From Caldilineaceae bacterium (GTDB taxonomy: Bacteria > Chloroflexota > Anaerolineae > Caldilineales > Caldilineaceae): a DNA stretch of 61,323 bases. Positions 43,028 through 51,613 of the stretch are shown here, piece by piece; positions within the stretch are counted from its first letter, which is position 1, and each line of letters starts with the position of its first letter. Below the pieces are notes generated by a model. The model saw nothing but the letters and a program-made list of their open reading frames with translations. It made no database searches and was not told the DNA's origin. The position numbers and the translations under genes were made by a program. The stretch spans positions 1-61,323 of the forward strand of contig JAPOVP010000173.1 of the NCBI GenBank assembly GCA_026708085.1. Direction: 5' to 3'.

Positions 43028-43309
43028 ATGGGCATAGTTCGAAGAAAGTTAGTGTCTCTGGCACACCGATTTCTGCTGTGGACACTGCCGGAGTTGCGGC
43101 GCGCAGTCGATGAACTGGTTAGAGATGCAGGCCGAACACGGGAGTTCTATCTCCGTGAAATCATCGAGCGCGGGTTGGAAGAGACCGAGGACTATTACTT
43201 GGCGAGTGCATCGGCGGACCGGATCCGTCAAGGCGTAGAGCCAACGTACAGTGATGAAGAGATAAGAGCCGATCTTGGCTTGGACGATAAGGTACGCTCC
43301 CGCATCTAG
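43028..43309 (+). CDS. RelB-like ribbon-helix-helix antitoxin
   Basis: A 93-residue protein matching the RHH antitoxins that pair with RelE/ParE. It has LPELRRAVDELVRDAGRTREFYLREIIERG (the helix-helix part), LEETEDYYLASASADRI, and a C-terminal EPTYSDEEIRADLGLDD that would wrap the toxin. The N-terminal strand (RRKLVSLAHRFLLW) is unusual, so an upstream frameshift is possible. A GGAGG site precedes the ATG. It overlaps the toxin frame by 35 bp. Confidence 0.8.
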   Translation: MGIVRRKLVSLAHRFLLWTLPELRRAVDELVRDAGRTREFYLREIIERGLEETEDYYLASASADRIRQGVEPTYSDEEIRADLGLDDKVRSRI

Positions 43310-43544
43310 GCGTCAGCTGCGGAGATTGGACAGGCAAACAGCGCAACGCATTCAGGAGGAACTGACAGGCCGTATCGCGAAAGCCTCTGACCCGCGCCAG
43401 TTAGGCCGCGCGAAGATGCTGAGAGGCGACATGGGTGGCCTTTGGCGCTTTCGTGTTGGAGCCTATCGTATCATCTGCGACATTCAGGATGAAGACAGAA
43501 TAATCGTGGTGCTTCGCATAGGGCATAGACGCGAGGTGTACTGA
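43275..43544 (+). CDS. relE: RelE-like mRNA interferase/toxin
   Basis: An 89-residue RelE/ParE-superfamily protein. It begins WTIRYAPASRRQLRRLD, has LRGDMGGLWRFRVGAYRIIC with the basic residues expected at the active site, and ends VVLRIGHRREVY. RelE toxins cleave mRNA in the ribosomal A site. The TTG at 43275 inside the antitoxin gene is the only start that keeps the first strand. A clear terminator follows at 43595. Confidence 0.9.
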   Translation: MAWTIRYAPASRRQLRRLDRQTAQRIQEELTGRIAKASDPRQLGRAKMLRGDMGGLWRFRVGAYRIICDIQDEDRIIVVLRIGHRREVY

Positions 43545-43594
43545 CGAGATTTCTGCCTTGGCAATCTCAGTTCTACTCATCGTCTTAACGCAAG

Positions 43595-43618
43595 CGCCCC
43601 AGCAGAATCGCTGGGGCG
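43595..43618 (+). terminator. Terminator of the RelBE-like operon
   Basis: Perfect 9 bp arms CGCCCCAGC and GCTGGGGCG with a 6 nt loop, followed by TTATCTT. It lies 51 bp past the toxin stop and before the convergent aldolase gene. Confidence 0.8.
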
Positions 43619-43684
43619 TTATCTTACATCATTACGTGTGCAGAGGTGACAGCAGGCTTCCATTAGCTGCCGGCCGCAAACCCA

Positions 43685-44473
43685 CTACAGCTGACTCCGC
43701 ACCTCCGCCGTAATCTGGTCCATCGCCAGGATCATGTATCCGCAGTCGTCGCCCACCTGCAGCCACTGCACACCGCGCTTCGCCATTCCGAGCGCAAAGC
43801 GCGCATCAGGCGCCATCCCGGCCCCCACGAACAGACCGGCTGCGCGCGTGCGGGCGATGATGCTGTCCACCGCTTCGATCACGGTCGGATGCTCCACGTC
43901 GCCCAGCAGCCCCAAAGACGCCGAGAGGTCCCAAGGCCCCAGCGCGATCGAGTCCAGCCCTTCGATGGCCAGGATGTCGTCCAGGGCGGCGAAAGCCTCC
44001 GCGTTCTCAATCTGGACGGCCACGAAGATCTCCCGGTTGGCCCGCTCGGTGTAGGCGTTGCCGCCGTCGCGCCCGTAGTTGGCGGGTACGCGCGGCCCAT
44101 AGCCGCGCTCGCCCAGGGGCGGGTAGCGGCAGCTGTTGACCACATCCTGCACCTCGGCCGCCGAGCGCACCTGCGGCACGATAATCCCGTCCGCGCCCGC
44201 GTCCAGCACCGGCTTGATGAAGGGTGTGCCGCTGCCCGGCACGCGCACCAGCGCCGGCCTGCTGCGCGCCTTCGCCGCCAGGAAATGCCCGCCCAGCGCC
44301 TCCGCGCTCATCATGCTGTGCTCCATGTCGATCCAGAAGAAGTCGACCGAATCGCCAAGCGCGTCGGTCGCGTGCGGGTCGGTCAGCGTGATCGAAGCGC
44401 CAATACAGATATCGCCCCCCGCCATCTTGGCGCGGAAGGCTGCTACCGGTGAAGGTTGGGTTTCGTTTGTCAT
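43685..44473 (-). CDS. HpcH/HpaI-family aldolase
   Basis: A class II pyruvate aldolase-like protein of about 262 residues that cleaves 2-keto-3-deoxy sugar acids or hydroxy-oxo acids to pyruvate and an aldehyde. The features are FFWIDMEHSMMSAEAL near residue 45, PALVRVPGSGTPFIKPVLDAGADGI (split core), the metal-binding Glu in VQIENAEAF and the Asp in GPWDLSASLG. ATG 44473 is used; a GTG two codons earlier is possible. It stands alone on the minus strand. With the enolase-superfamily dehydratase at 47604 it could form a dehydratase-aldolase route. Confidence 0.92.
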   Translation of the reverse strand: MTNETQPSPVAAFRAKMAGGDICIGASITLTDPHATDALGDSVDFFWIDMEHSMMSAEALGGHFLAAKARSRPALVRVPGSGTPFIKPVLDAGADGIIVPQVRSAAEVQDVVNSCRYPPLGERGYGPRVPANYGRDGGNAYTERANREIFVAVQIENAEAFAALDDILAIEGLDSIALGPWDLSASLGLLGDVEHPTVIEAVDSIIARTRAAGLFVGAGMAPDARFALGMAKRGVQWLQVGDDCGYMILAMDQITAEVRSQL

Positions 44474-44575
44474 GGTCACCTGCGTTCGGAGTGGTGGTTG
44501 GGTGGTGCAGCGTTTGCGGCGAACTGCGCAGGTGCAGTGTTTACCAATTCAGACGAAACGGCAAACTGGAACTGT

Positions 44576-44610
44576 TGAGGAGAGAGTCAAGAGGAGGGAG
44601 AAGTGAGAGA
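44576..44610 (-). repeat. Purine/pyrimidine intergenic repeat, copy 6 (inverted)
   Basis: TTGAGGAGAGAGTCAAGAGG and GAGAAGTGAGAGA form the purine-strand version of the family seen near 3160. It is short, with no second arm. Confidence 0.5.
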
Positions 44611-44690
44611 ACCCCCTCAATTACCACTCGCTCGGTGGCCCGTGATATGATTTTCCGCACCGACAGGCGGTCTGGACCTGGAGAAGCGCC

Positions 44691-45950
44691 ATGATCACCT
44701 CAGTACGACTTGTCAATTTCAAGAATTTCGCTGATGAAACACTGCGCGTCGGCCCGTTCACCGTCATCGTCGGCGCCAACGCCAGCGGCAAAAGCAACAT
44801 ACGCGACGCGTTCCGCTTTCTGCACGGTATCGGTCGCGGCTATACGCTGGCAGAAATCTTCGGCGAAAAATATGGCGCTGGCGGCCAAGTCGAATGGGCT
44901 GGCGTGCGCGGCGCAATGAATGAAATTATTCGCTTCGGCCAGTCTGCGTTTTCGCTTCAGGTCAAGGTGGCGGATCTAATCTATACGATCGAAGTCGGCA
45001 GGGATGAAAACAAGAACGGGGCCTTTCAGGTGACAGCGGAAAGCCTAAAGCTTCCGGCAACAAGCATCTATTCGACCCGAACAGATCCTGGAGACCCCCC
45101 TCTTCTTCGCCTGGGCGAAGGGCAACAGCTTCTTTACCAGGTAAAAGGCGCTTCAAAGAGGAGTAACCGTAACGGCGTTGAGTTGAGTATAGACAAACCA
45201 GGGTTGAACCAGATTTCTGGGGCAAAGGCTCTCTCGGACGAGCACAGTTCCTTTGTTCGAAATGTCACACGAAGCTTCTCCAGTATGCGTTTCCTGGATT
45301 TAGTGCCAAGTCGCATGCGGGAGCCTGCACTCCCCGGCCAAACCGCGCTTGGCGATCGCGGCGAGCACCTGCCAACCGTTTTGCAGGCGATCTGCAAAGA
45401 CCCACAGCTCAAGGAGACGCTGGTCGAATGGATGCGCGAGTTGACACCAATGGATGTGCGGGACTTCGAATTTCCCACCGACCCATCCGGCAGGGTGCAT
45501 CTCGTCTTCCTGGAAGCGAACGATAGAAGGGTTTCCGCTTACGCTGCATCGGACGGCATGCTGCGTTTTCTCGCCGTGCTGGTCACGCTGCTAGGGCCGA
45601 ATCCGGACGGTCTATACTTCTTTGAAGAGATCGTCAACGGTATCCATCCCGCTCGACAGTGGCTACTGTTGGAACTAGTCGAAAAGCAGACCGCCAAGCA
45701 GGGGATTCAGGTCATCACCACCACCCATTCGCCGGACCTGTTGACGATGATGAACGATGAGACGTTCAAAAACACCTCCGTAATCTGCCGCCTTGAAGAT
45801 GCAGACGACGCCATCATTCGCCCTGTTGCAGAACTGCCGCGCGCAGAGGAGTTGCGCAAGTCCCAAGGGCTGAGCAATCTCCTTAGCGGCGGGTGGATGG
45901 AGGACGCTCTTGCCTTTACCGAGGGGTATGACGAAGAGGTGGGGAAGTGA
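44691..45950 (+). CDS. AAA-family (AAA_21/RecF-SMC-like) ATPase
   Basis: A 419-residue ABC-type ATPase of the OLD/RecF-like class. It has an N-terminal SVRLVNFKNFADETL, Walker A VIVGANASGKSN at about residues 26-37, a signature-like SDGMLRFLAVLVTLLG, Walker B LYFFEEIVNGIHP and the switch His in TTTHSPDLL. A roughly 200-residue insertion separates the two lobes. Such proteins occur in phage-defence systems paired with TOPRIM or nuclease effectors. GGAGAAGC precedes the ATG, and its stop overlaps the next gene by 4 bp. The start lies in a region with no obvious promoter. Confidence 0.93.
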   Translation: MITSVRLVNFKNFADETLRVGPFTVIVGANASGKSNIRDAFRFLHGIGRGYTLAEIFGEKYGAGGQVEWAGVRGAMNEIIRFGQSAFSLQVKVADLIYTIEVGRDENKNGAFQVTAESLKLPATSIYSTRTDPGDPPLLRLGEGQQLLYQVKGASKRSNRNGVELSIDKPGLNQISGAKALSDEHSSFVRNVTRSFSSMRFLDLVPSRMREPALPGQTALGDRGEHLPTVLQAICKDPQLKETLVEWMRELTPMDVRDFEFPTDPSGRVHLVFLEANDRRVSAYAASDGMLRFLAVLVTLLGPNPDGLYFFEEIVNGIHPARQWLLLELVEKQTAKQGIQVITTTHSPDLLTMMNDETFKNTSVICRLEDADDAIIRPVAELPRAEELRKSQGLSNLLSGGWMEDALAFTEGYDEEVGK

Positions 45951-46513
45951 GGCTCCTCATCATTCCGGAAGATTTCGAAAAGGACCAGCACATTTTGAAA
46001 CCGATTTTCGAGCGGCTCCTCCAAGCCATCGGTAAGCCCAGAGCACGCGTTCGAGTGTGCCAGAACCCACGTCTGCGCGGCATCGCTCAAGCACTGAATG
46101 CGGAACGTATGTTGGAAATCGTAGAGCGATACAGAGGAATGACGGATATTCTCATACTTTGCGTCGACCGCGACGGCGAAGTAGGAAGGCGTCACAGACT
46201 AGATCAACTGGAACTGCTATGCAGTACCGCAACCGTATTCTTGGCCGCCAACGCATGGGAAGAGATCGAAACGTGGATCCTGGCGGGCGTCGAGTTGCCC
46301 AGTGAATGGCGCTGGGCGGATGTCCGCGCCGAGATCCACGTCAAGGAACTGTATTTTGAGCCGCTTGCCGCCCAGCGCGGCCTATCCGACAGACCAGACC
46401 GAGGGCGTAAACCGCTGGCCGCAGAAGCAGCGCGGCGCATTGATGCCATCCGGCAGAAATGCCCTGAGGATTTTGATCACCTTGCCCTGCGTCTCTCAGA
46501 AGTGAGTGGATAG
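45947..46513 (+). CDS. TOPRIM-like (DUF4276-type) partner of the AAA ATPase
   Basis: A 188-residue protein. Features compatible with a TOPRIM/DUF4276-type fold are IIPEDFEKDQHILKPIFERL (acidic residue after the first strand), ILILCVDRDGE (the DxD motif near residue 75), and ANAWEEIETWILAG, a pattern seen in small TOPRIM effectors. It then has a basic C-terminal half (RPDRGRKPLAAEAARRIDAI). Its GTG start overlaps the ATPase stop by 4 bp, so the two are translationally coupled. Likely role: nuclease or effector controlled by the ATPase; assigned by motif and context only. Confidence 0.65.
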   Translation: MRLLIIPEDFEKDQHILKPIFERLLQAIGKPRARVRVCQNPRLRGIAQALNAERMLEIVERYRGMTDILILCVDRDGEVGRRHRLDQLELLCSTATVFLAANAWEEIETWILAGVELPSEWRWADVRAEIHVKELYFEPLAAQRGLSDRPDRGRKPLAAEAARRIDAIRQKCPEDFDHLALRLSEVSG

Positions 46514-46581
46514 CATTGCCCAACAAATTATCAATACAGCAAATCTTACCGACACTGCACACCCCGCACTAGGAGCACCCA

Positions 46582-47595
46582 ATGCCCGAACCCTCCATCA
46601 AAACGACCGTCGTCGGCAGCTATCCCCTGCCGGCCTGGCTGGCCGCCTACCCGTCCGTCCCCAACCTGCGCGACGCCATTCTCGTCGTCCTCAAGACGCA
46701 GGAGCTGGCCGGGCTGGACGTGATTTCCGACGGCGAGCTGACCCGCTTCGACGTCAACCATCCCGAGACGAACGGGATGATCGAATATTTCGTGCAGCCG
46801 ATGTCCGGCATCTCCAGCAAGATGGGCCGCAAGGACGTGGACGATTTTCGCGCCCAGCAGGGCATGGGCTTCCGCACGCAGCCGGCCGCCGTCGTCGAAG
46901 GCCCGATCGGCGAAGGCGAACTGGACCTGCCTTCAAGTTGGCAAATGGTGAAGGAGCTGACCGCGAGTCCGCTCAAGTTCACCGTGACCGCGCCCTACAT
47001 GCTGGCGAAAACGTTGCTGGACCGCCACTACAGCGATCTGCCCAGCCTGACCATGGCCATCGCCGACGTGCTGCGCCGCCAGGTCGAGGCGATCGACGCG
47101 CCGGTCCTGCAGGTGGATGAGGCCAATCTGACCGGCAACCCCGAGGATGCTACCTGGGTGCACGAGCCGATCAACCATGTGCTCGACGGTGCCCGCGGTG
47201 AACGCGCGCTGCACCTCTGCTTCGGCAACTACGGCGGCCAGAGCATCCAGAGCGGTTTCTGGTCCAGCCTGCTCGGCTTCCTCAACAACCTGCACGTCGA
47301 CCACCTGGTGCTGGAGTTCGCCCGCCGCGGCTATGATGAGCTGGAGGTCTTCACAGACCTGCGTGAGGGTATCGCCCTGGGGATCGGCGTCGTCGACATC
47401 AAGGACAACGAAGTGGAGAGCCCCGACGTGATCGCGGGGCGCATTCAGCACGCGGTCGATCTGCTGGGCGAGGAGCGGGTCAAGTGGGTCCACCCCGACT
47501 GCGGCTTCTGGATGCTGCCGCGCTCGGTCGCCGACCGCAAGATGCAGACACTGGTGGCCGGTCGGGATCTCTTCCTGGGGCAAGCTGCTGGATAG
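46582..47595 (+). CDS. MetE/UROD-superfamily protein (methionine synthase C-terminal-like)
   Basis: A 337-residue TIM-barrel protein like the catalytic half of cobalamin-independent methionine synthase. It starts IKTTVVGSYPLPAWL and has LAGLDVISDGELTR, ALHLCFGNYGG, FARRGYDELEVF and a C-terminal VHPDCGFWMLPRSVADRKM with the zinc-binding Cys. It lacks the N-terminal MetE half. Such short proteins serve in methyl or thiol transfer with unknown acceptors, often in catabolic clusters. A good AGGAG site precedes the ATG. It is convergent with the dehydratase gene. Confidence 0.88.
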   Translation: MPEPSIKTTVVGSYPLPAWLAAYPSVPNLRDAILVVLKTQELAGLDVISDGELTRFDVNHPETNGMIEYFVQPMSGISSKMGRKDVDDFRAQQGMGFRTQPAAVVEGPIGEGELDLPSSWQMVKELTASPLKFTVTAPYMLAKTLLDRHYSDLPSLTMAIADVLRRQVEAIDAPVLQVDEANLTGNPEDATWVHEPINHVLDGARGERALHLCFGNYGGQSIQSGFWSSLLGFLNNLHVDHLVLEFARRGYDELEVFTDLREGIALGIGVVDIKDNEVESPDVIAGRIQHAVDLLGEERVKWVHPDCGFWMLPRSVADRKMQTLVAGRDLFLGQAAG

Positions 47596-47603
47596 GCCGC
47601 GCT

Positions 47604-48803
47604 CTAGACCAATGTGGTAATTTGGCAATCGTCCCTGTCCAGGGCCTCCGGTTTCAGTGCCACGCCCAGCCCCGGTCTCTGGGGTGGCTGCATACGCCCA
47701 TTCTCCACCACAAATGGGTGATCGACCAGTTCCAGGTAGAACCCTAAGGTAAACGCGCGCACAATCTCCTGCATCCACGTATTGGTGGCGTGGGCGGCCA
47801 GATGCAGGGAGGCCGCCAGCGTTACCGGGCCAGTGCAGTCGTGGAAGATCACGCCCATGTTGTTGGTCTCGGCCATGTCAGCCGTTTTACGGCATTCGGT
47901 GATGCCCCCTGCCCAGGTCACATCTGTCATCACCACGTCACAGGCATCTGCCCGTAGCATCTCCTCGACCGCGTAGCGATTCATGAGAAGCTCGGACGCA
48001 CAGATGGGGGTACGCGTCGAACTGCGCAGCTTGGCCAGCGTGCGCGGGTTGTCAGGCTTCATCAAATCCTCGAGCAGGACCGGCTTGTAGGGTTCGAGAG
48101 CCTCGGCGATGCGGCGGGCGGGTTGGAGCGCCCAATAGCCGTGCCCCTCCAGGATGATATCCATCTCCAGGCCCACCGCGTCGCGGACCTGCTTCCACGG
48201 CTGCAATCCTTCCTCGATCTCTGCGAACGAGATCGTCTGGCCGTGATTGGCGAGTGCGAAGCGATCAAAGGGCCAGATCTTCATGGCGCGGATACCCATA
48301 TCGAGGAGCGAGCGCGCAAGTTCACCGGCATCGCCGCCCGGCTGCCAGGCCTCAAAGTCCTGATAGGTGCCGGTTGCAGCGGTGTTCACTTTGCGAGATA
48401 TATCCGGTGCTTTCTGCCCGTAACCTGCAGAGGCACACGTGTTGTAGACCGGCACGCCCTCTGGATTGCTCGTCCCGCCGAGAAGCTGCCAGATCGGACG
48501 GCCTAACTCCTGGCCCAGAATATCCCAGAGCGCCACATCCACCGCCGAAAGGCAGCGCATCTCCAGCCCCTTATTGCCGTAGATGTGGGAATTCTCGTAG
48601 GCCCGGCGCCAGAACGCTTCGATCTGGAGCGGGTCGCTTTCCAGCAGCAGCGGCGTCAATACCTCACCGATATAGGCCGTCACAGAGCGGGGCGTGTAGT
48701 AGGTCTCTCCCAGGCCGACGATCCCGCTGTCCGTCGTCAGCTCAAGAAAGGTAATGTTGGCGAAGGGAGCGAAGTGGATGGTTCGAACGCCGGTGATCTT
48801 CAC
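47604..48803 (-). CDS. Enolase-superfamily (mandelate racemase/muconate lactonizing) acid-sugar dehydratase
   Basis: A 399-residue protein from GTG 48803 (GAGG 7 nt upstream). The metal ligands are spaced as in the mandelate racemase subgroup: Glu219 in IILEGHGYW, Glu245 in VLLEDLMKP and Glu271 in ICASELLMN (26 residues apart). Lys175 lies in IRAMKIWPF, and His321 in VIFHDCTGP. Members dehydrate gluconate-, galactonate- or fuconate-type acids to 2-keto-3-deoxy acids; the substrate here is unknown. The longer upstream frame to 49082 is not family-like. The promoter region is shared with the divergent PhyH gene. Confidence 0.92.
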   Translation of the reverse strand: MKITGVRTIHFAPFANITFLELTTDSGIVGLGETYYTPRSVTAYIGEVLTPLLLESDPLQIEAFWRRAYENSHIYGNKGLEMRCLSAVDVALWDILGQELGRPIWQLLGGTSNPEGVPVYNTCASAGYGQKAPDISRKVNTAATGTYQDFEAWQPGGDAGELARSLLDMGIRAMKIWPFDRFALANHGQTISFAEIEEGLQPWKQVRDAVGLEMDIILEGHGYWALQPARRIAEALEPYKPVLLEDLMKPDNPRTLAKLRSSTRTPICASELLMNRYAVEEMLRADACDVVMTDVTWAGGITECRKTADMAETNNMGVIFHDCTGPVTLAASLHLAAHATNTWMQEIVRAFTLGFYLELVDHPFVVENGRMQPPQRPGLGVALKPEALDRDDCQITTLV

Positions 48804-48913
48804 GATGGACCTCTGCAGGCAGATGGTGGACCAGCACAAGGCAAGCGCTTCAGGGAGAACTATACAGCAGTTGAGCAAGTTGCAAAAGGGCTGTCCGGAC
48901 CGTGAAAAACGGT

Positions 48914-48942
48914 TTGACAAGGTGGGCCTCAGATATAATAAT
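48914..48942 (+). promoter_or_regulatory. Promoter of the PhyH gene at 49094
   Basis: TTGACA (48914-48919), a 17 bp spacer and AATAAT (48937-48942). Transcription would start near 48950, just before the hairpin at 48955. Confidence 0.65.
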
Positions 48943-48954
48943 ATGTGGACAATA

Positions 48955-48988
48955 CACGATGTAGCGAGGCATGGTTCGCTGCATCGTG
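48955..48988 (+). promoter_or_regulatory. 5' leader hairpin/operator-like palindrome
   Basis: CACGATGTAGCGA (48955-48967) pairs with TCGCTGCATCGTG (48976-48988) over 13 bp with one G-U pair and an 8 nt loop. It lies at about +5 of the predicted transcript and could be an operator or an mRNA-stabilising stem. Confidence 0.6.
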
Positions 48989-49093
48989 CCAAAAGCTGTG
49001 TTCCTATGCGCAGGCGAGGATGCCGCACCGGAAGCGGCGTGTGCGCTGGCGGAGCATGGCGATCATCTCCAGAAAGCCCCAACGAGCTCCCCT

Positions 49094-49978
49094 ATGACCT
49101 ACGCTGACATTGAGAAACCCGCGCTGCCGTACCGCTATGAATTCGGCCTCGATGAATTGGAGGCCGCCCAGGCATGTGTCGACGCCCATGGGTTCGCCGT
49201 GGTCAAGCAGGTACTGTCCGCCGAGCTGGTTAAGGAGCTTCAGGAATCGGTTCTACAGGTTATTGACCCGGACGGGGCACTGGGCCACGGCGAGAGCTAC
49301 ACCCACACTACCTTTGTCGAACACTCCCCTGCACTGTGGAAACTGCTCGACTACGAGCCCTATCTGCGGGTCCAGCGGCTCTTCTGCCAGGCGGACGAGC
49401 TGACCATCCACCGCTCAGCCGCGATTCTGCGCAATCCCGGTTCGTCGCCGCTCACGTGGCACTCTGACTGGCACGGCTTCAGTCAAGGCCCCCCGCAAAA
49501 CGCAGGCGATGTCCTGAACCGGGGTCACTGGCCCTCGGGCCGCTGGTTCTACCTCACAGGCTCCTACCCTGAACACGGCGGCCTCGCCGTGATTGAAGAC
49601 TCCCACGTGGAAGATTGGGCGGGACCGGAAGGCTTTGCACTGACCCCGGACAAACGCTCATTTCACCCGCAGGGGAGTGAACCAAAAGGCTATGTCGGCT
49701 TCGACGTGCCGGGTATTGTGCCCCTGTTCACGGAGCCGGGCGATCAGATCATCTTCGCCGCACGCACCTACCACGCCGCTTTCTCCAACCGGACCGACCA
49801 GGTGCGGCTTTCCTGCGGCCTCGGTCTCCGCCCGCGCAGCTACCGCATTGAGGCGCCGTGGCCGCTCCCTGAATCAGCGCAGGCGTTCATCAAGGCGCTG
49901 CCTGCACGGCATCAGCACTTTGTAGAAAACTATGTCGGTATCGATACGGAGTGGCGCGGTCTGGAGATGACCGCATGA
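49094..49978 (+). CDS. Phytanoyl-CoA dioxygenase (PhyH) family protein
   Basis: An Fe(II)/2-oxoglutarate dioxygenase of 294 residues. The iron ligands are visible as His-x-Asp in LTWHSDWHGFSQ and the distal His in AARTYHAAFSNR; a downstream Arg in VRLSCGLGLRPR would bind 2-oxoglutarate. ATG 49094 is chosen over 48971 because the earlier codons overlap the leader hairpin and do not look like the family. Bacterial PhyH proteins hydroxylate diverse small molecules. It is followed about 150 bp later by transporter F. Confidence 0.88.
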   Translation: MTYADIEKPALPYRYEFGLDELEAAQACVDAHGFAVVKQVLSAELVKELQESVLQVIDPDGALGHGESYTHTTFVEHSPALWKLLDYEPYLRVQRLFCQADELTIHRSAAILRNPGSSPLTWHSDWHGFSQGPPQNAGDVLNRGHWPSGRWFYLTGSYPEHGGLAVIEDSHVEDWAGPEGFALTPDKRSFHPQGSEPKGYVGFDVPGIVPLFTEPGDQIIFAARTYHAAFSNRTDQVRLSCGLGLRPRSYRIEAPWPLPESAQAFIKALPARHQHFVENYVGIDTEWRGLEMTA

Positions 49979-50126
49979 GTTAGGCATGACAGTTTTACGA
50001 CAGCGACTTGCGTCGACTTAGGACCGTTGGCGCCTGGCCCCTCGGAAGCATTTGACCAGAGTACCTGTTGTTGCATGCACTTCAATCGCCATCAGATCAT
50101 ACTATCAGATCAAAGGAGAAGAGAGC

Positions 50127-51530
50127 ATGAAACGGAACAACCTGAGTCGACGTGATTTCTTGAAGGTGTCTGCCGTCACCGGCACGGGAGCGATTCTGGC
50201 TGCTTGCGCTATGCCGGCAGCACCGGCGGGAGAGGGCGGCGCAGAAGCGCCCCCGGCTGTAACGACAACGATTGATTTCTGGGATTTCCCGTACTACTCA
50301 TCGGCCCTTGGCGAGCCCGGTTCCTGGCAGTGGGAGCGGGCGAATGCCTTTATGGAAGAGAATCCAAGTATTGAGGTAGAGGTGCTTCCCCTGACGTGGG
50401 AGCAGGGCAGCAAGGTGACAACGGCCCTCGCGGCCGGTTCGCCCCCGGATGTTGTCGGCGGCGGCTGGATCCAGCTTGCCCTTTCGGCATTGGAGGTGGG
50501 ACTGGCTCTGGACCTCACCGATTCGTTGGAAGAGCAGCTGTCCAGCGATATGGTCGAGGGAATGCTTGAGCAGTGCTCGATTGAAGGCAGGGTGTACATG
50601 TTGCCGTACTGGCCGGTCTGCCAGTCCGGGGTTGTCTACCTTGACGGGGTCGAGGAAGCGGGCGCGATGGATACTGCCCCCCAGGCGCCATGCTACGGGT
50701 GGAACATCGACCAGTTCAATACCTGGCTTGAGGCTGTACGGGGCACGCGACCGGACGGCAGCGAACGCTACGGACTCGGCATCCCGTCCGCCCATTCCAC
50801 ACCGGCTTTTCATTGGGTGACACTCCTCTATTTCCGCTGCTTCGGCGCCCACTTCTGGACCGATGAGACGGAATCGTGCGTCGACATGGCCTCGCCGGAG
50901 GCGATCAAATGCCTTGCCTGGATGCAAGAGCTGGCCGCAAACGACCTGATTCCCGATCCGGCAGGGTACACCGGCGACGATAACAACGCCCTCATCGACC
51001 AGGGCAACGTCCTCATGCAGGTTGGCAACGTGGTACCCGGGGGAGCACGCCGGGAGGGGATGGAACTGGATACCGAGACCCTGGTCGTCACTGATACCGA
51101 GAACGAACGCAAATGGCGCTTCATCCAGTATCCACACGATGACCCGCACCCCGCCATCGCCTGGGGCGGCGCAAACTATTCCGGTCTGGTGCCCTTCAAG
51201 CCCGAGGACCCTGCTGATACGCCAGGACTGTTGAAGTTCCTCCACTGGATGACCAACGATGAGAGCGAAGAATGGCTGGTTAAGTCGGCCGGAATGCTGC
51301 CGTTCCGCAAGTCCATTCTGGCGGAAGTCGCCGACGACCCCCTCGTTGTATATACATCCGAATGTCTGATGCCGAACGCATGGTTCGATGCCAAGCGCAG
51401 TACGGAGACCATCGTGGTGCGCTCGATTTTTGAGGAATATTTCCAGGGCGCCTTCTCCGGCATGAGCGCGGAACAGGTGATGCAGGAGATGACCGACGAC
51501 ATCAACACGGCCCTCGAGAGCTGTGCGTAG
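50127..51530 (+). CDS. Sugar ABC transporter substrate-binding lipoprotein
   Basis: A 467-residue family 1 binding protein. ATG 50127 follows AAAGGAGAAG. A Tat-like signal LSRRDFLKVSAVTGTG ends at LAAC, giving lipidation near Cys 27. The mature part has DFPYYSSALGEPGSWQWE, VEVLPLTWEQGSKV and GWNIDQFNTWLEAV. It is first in transporter F (with the permeases at 51614 and 52507). The PhyH gene upstream and the GH127/GH67-like operon downstream may concern the same substrate. Confidence 0.95.
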   Translation: MKRNNLSRRDFLKVSAVTGTGAILAACAMPAAPAGEGGAEAPPAVTTTIDFWDFPYYSSALGEPGSWQWERANAFMEENPSIEVEVLPLTWEQGSKVTTALAAGSPPDVVGGGWIQLALSALEVGLALDLTDSLEEQLSSDMVEGMLEQCSIEGRVYMLPYWPVCQSGVVYLDGVEEAGAMDTAPQAPCYGWNIDQFNTWLEAVRGTRPDGSERYGLGIPSAHSTPAFHWVTLLYFRCFGAHFWTDETESCVDMASPEAIKCLAWMQELAANDLIPDPAGYTGDDNNALIDQGNVLMQVGNVVPGGARREGMELDTETLVVTDTENERKWRFIQYPHDDPHPAIAWGGANYSGLVPFKPEDPADTPGLLKFLHWMTNDESEEWLVKSAGMLPFRKSILAEVADDPLVVYTSECLMPNAWFDAKRSTETIVVRSIFEEYFQGAFSGMSAEQVMQEMTDDINTALESCA

Positions 51531-51613
51531 AACCCCACCATCGATAAAGCCGGTCTCCCGCGACGACACAGCTCGCGGGAGACCCTTTCAGACTTTCAAG
51601 AGCGGGGACAGCC

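Noticed and set aside
43028..43110. A longer or alternative start for the RelB-like antitoxin
   Set aside because: The N-terminal strand is unusual, but the GGAGG site before ATG 43028 is the best available start, and no frame change can be proven.
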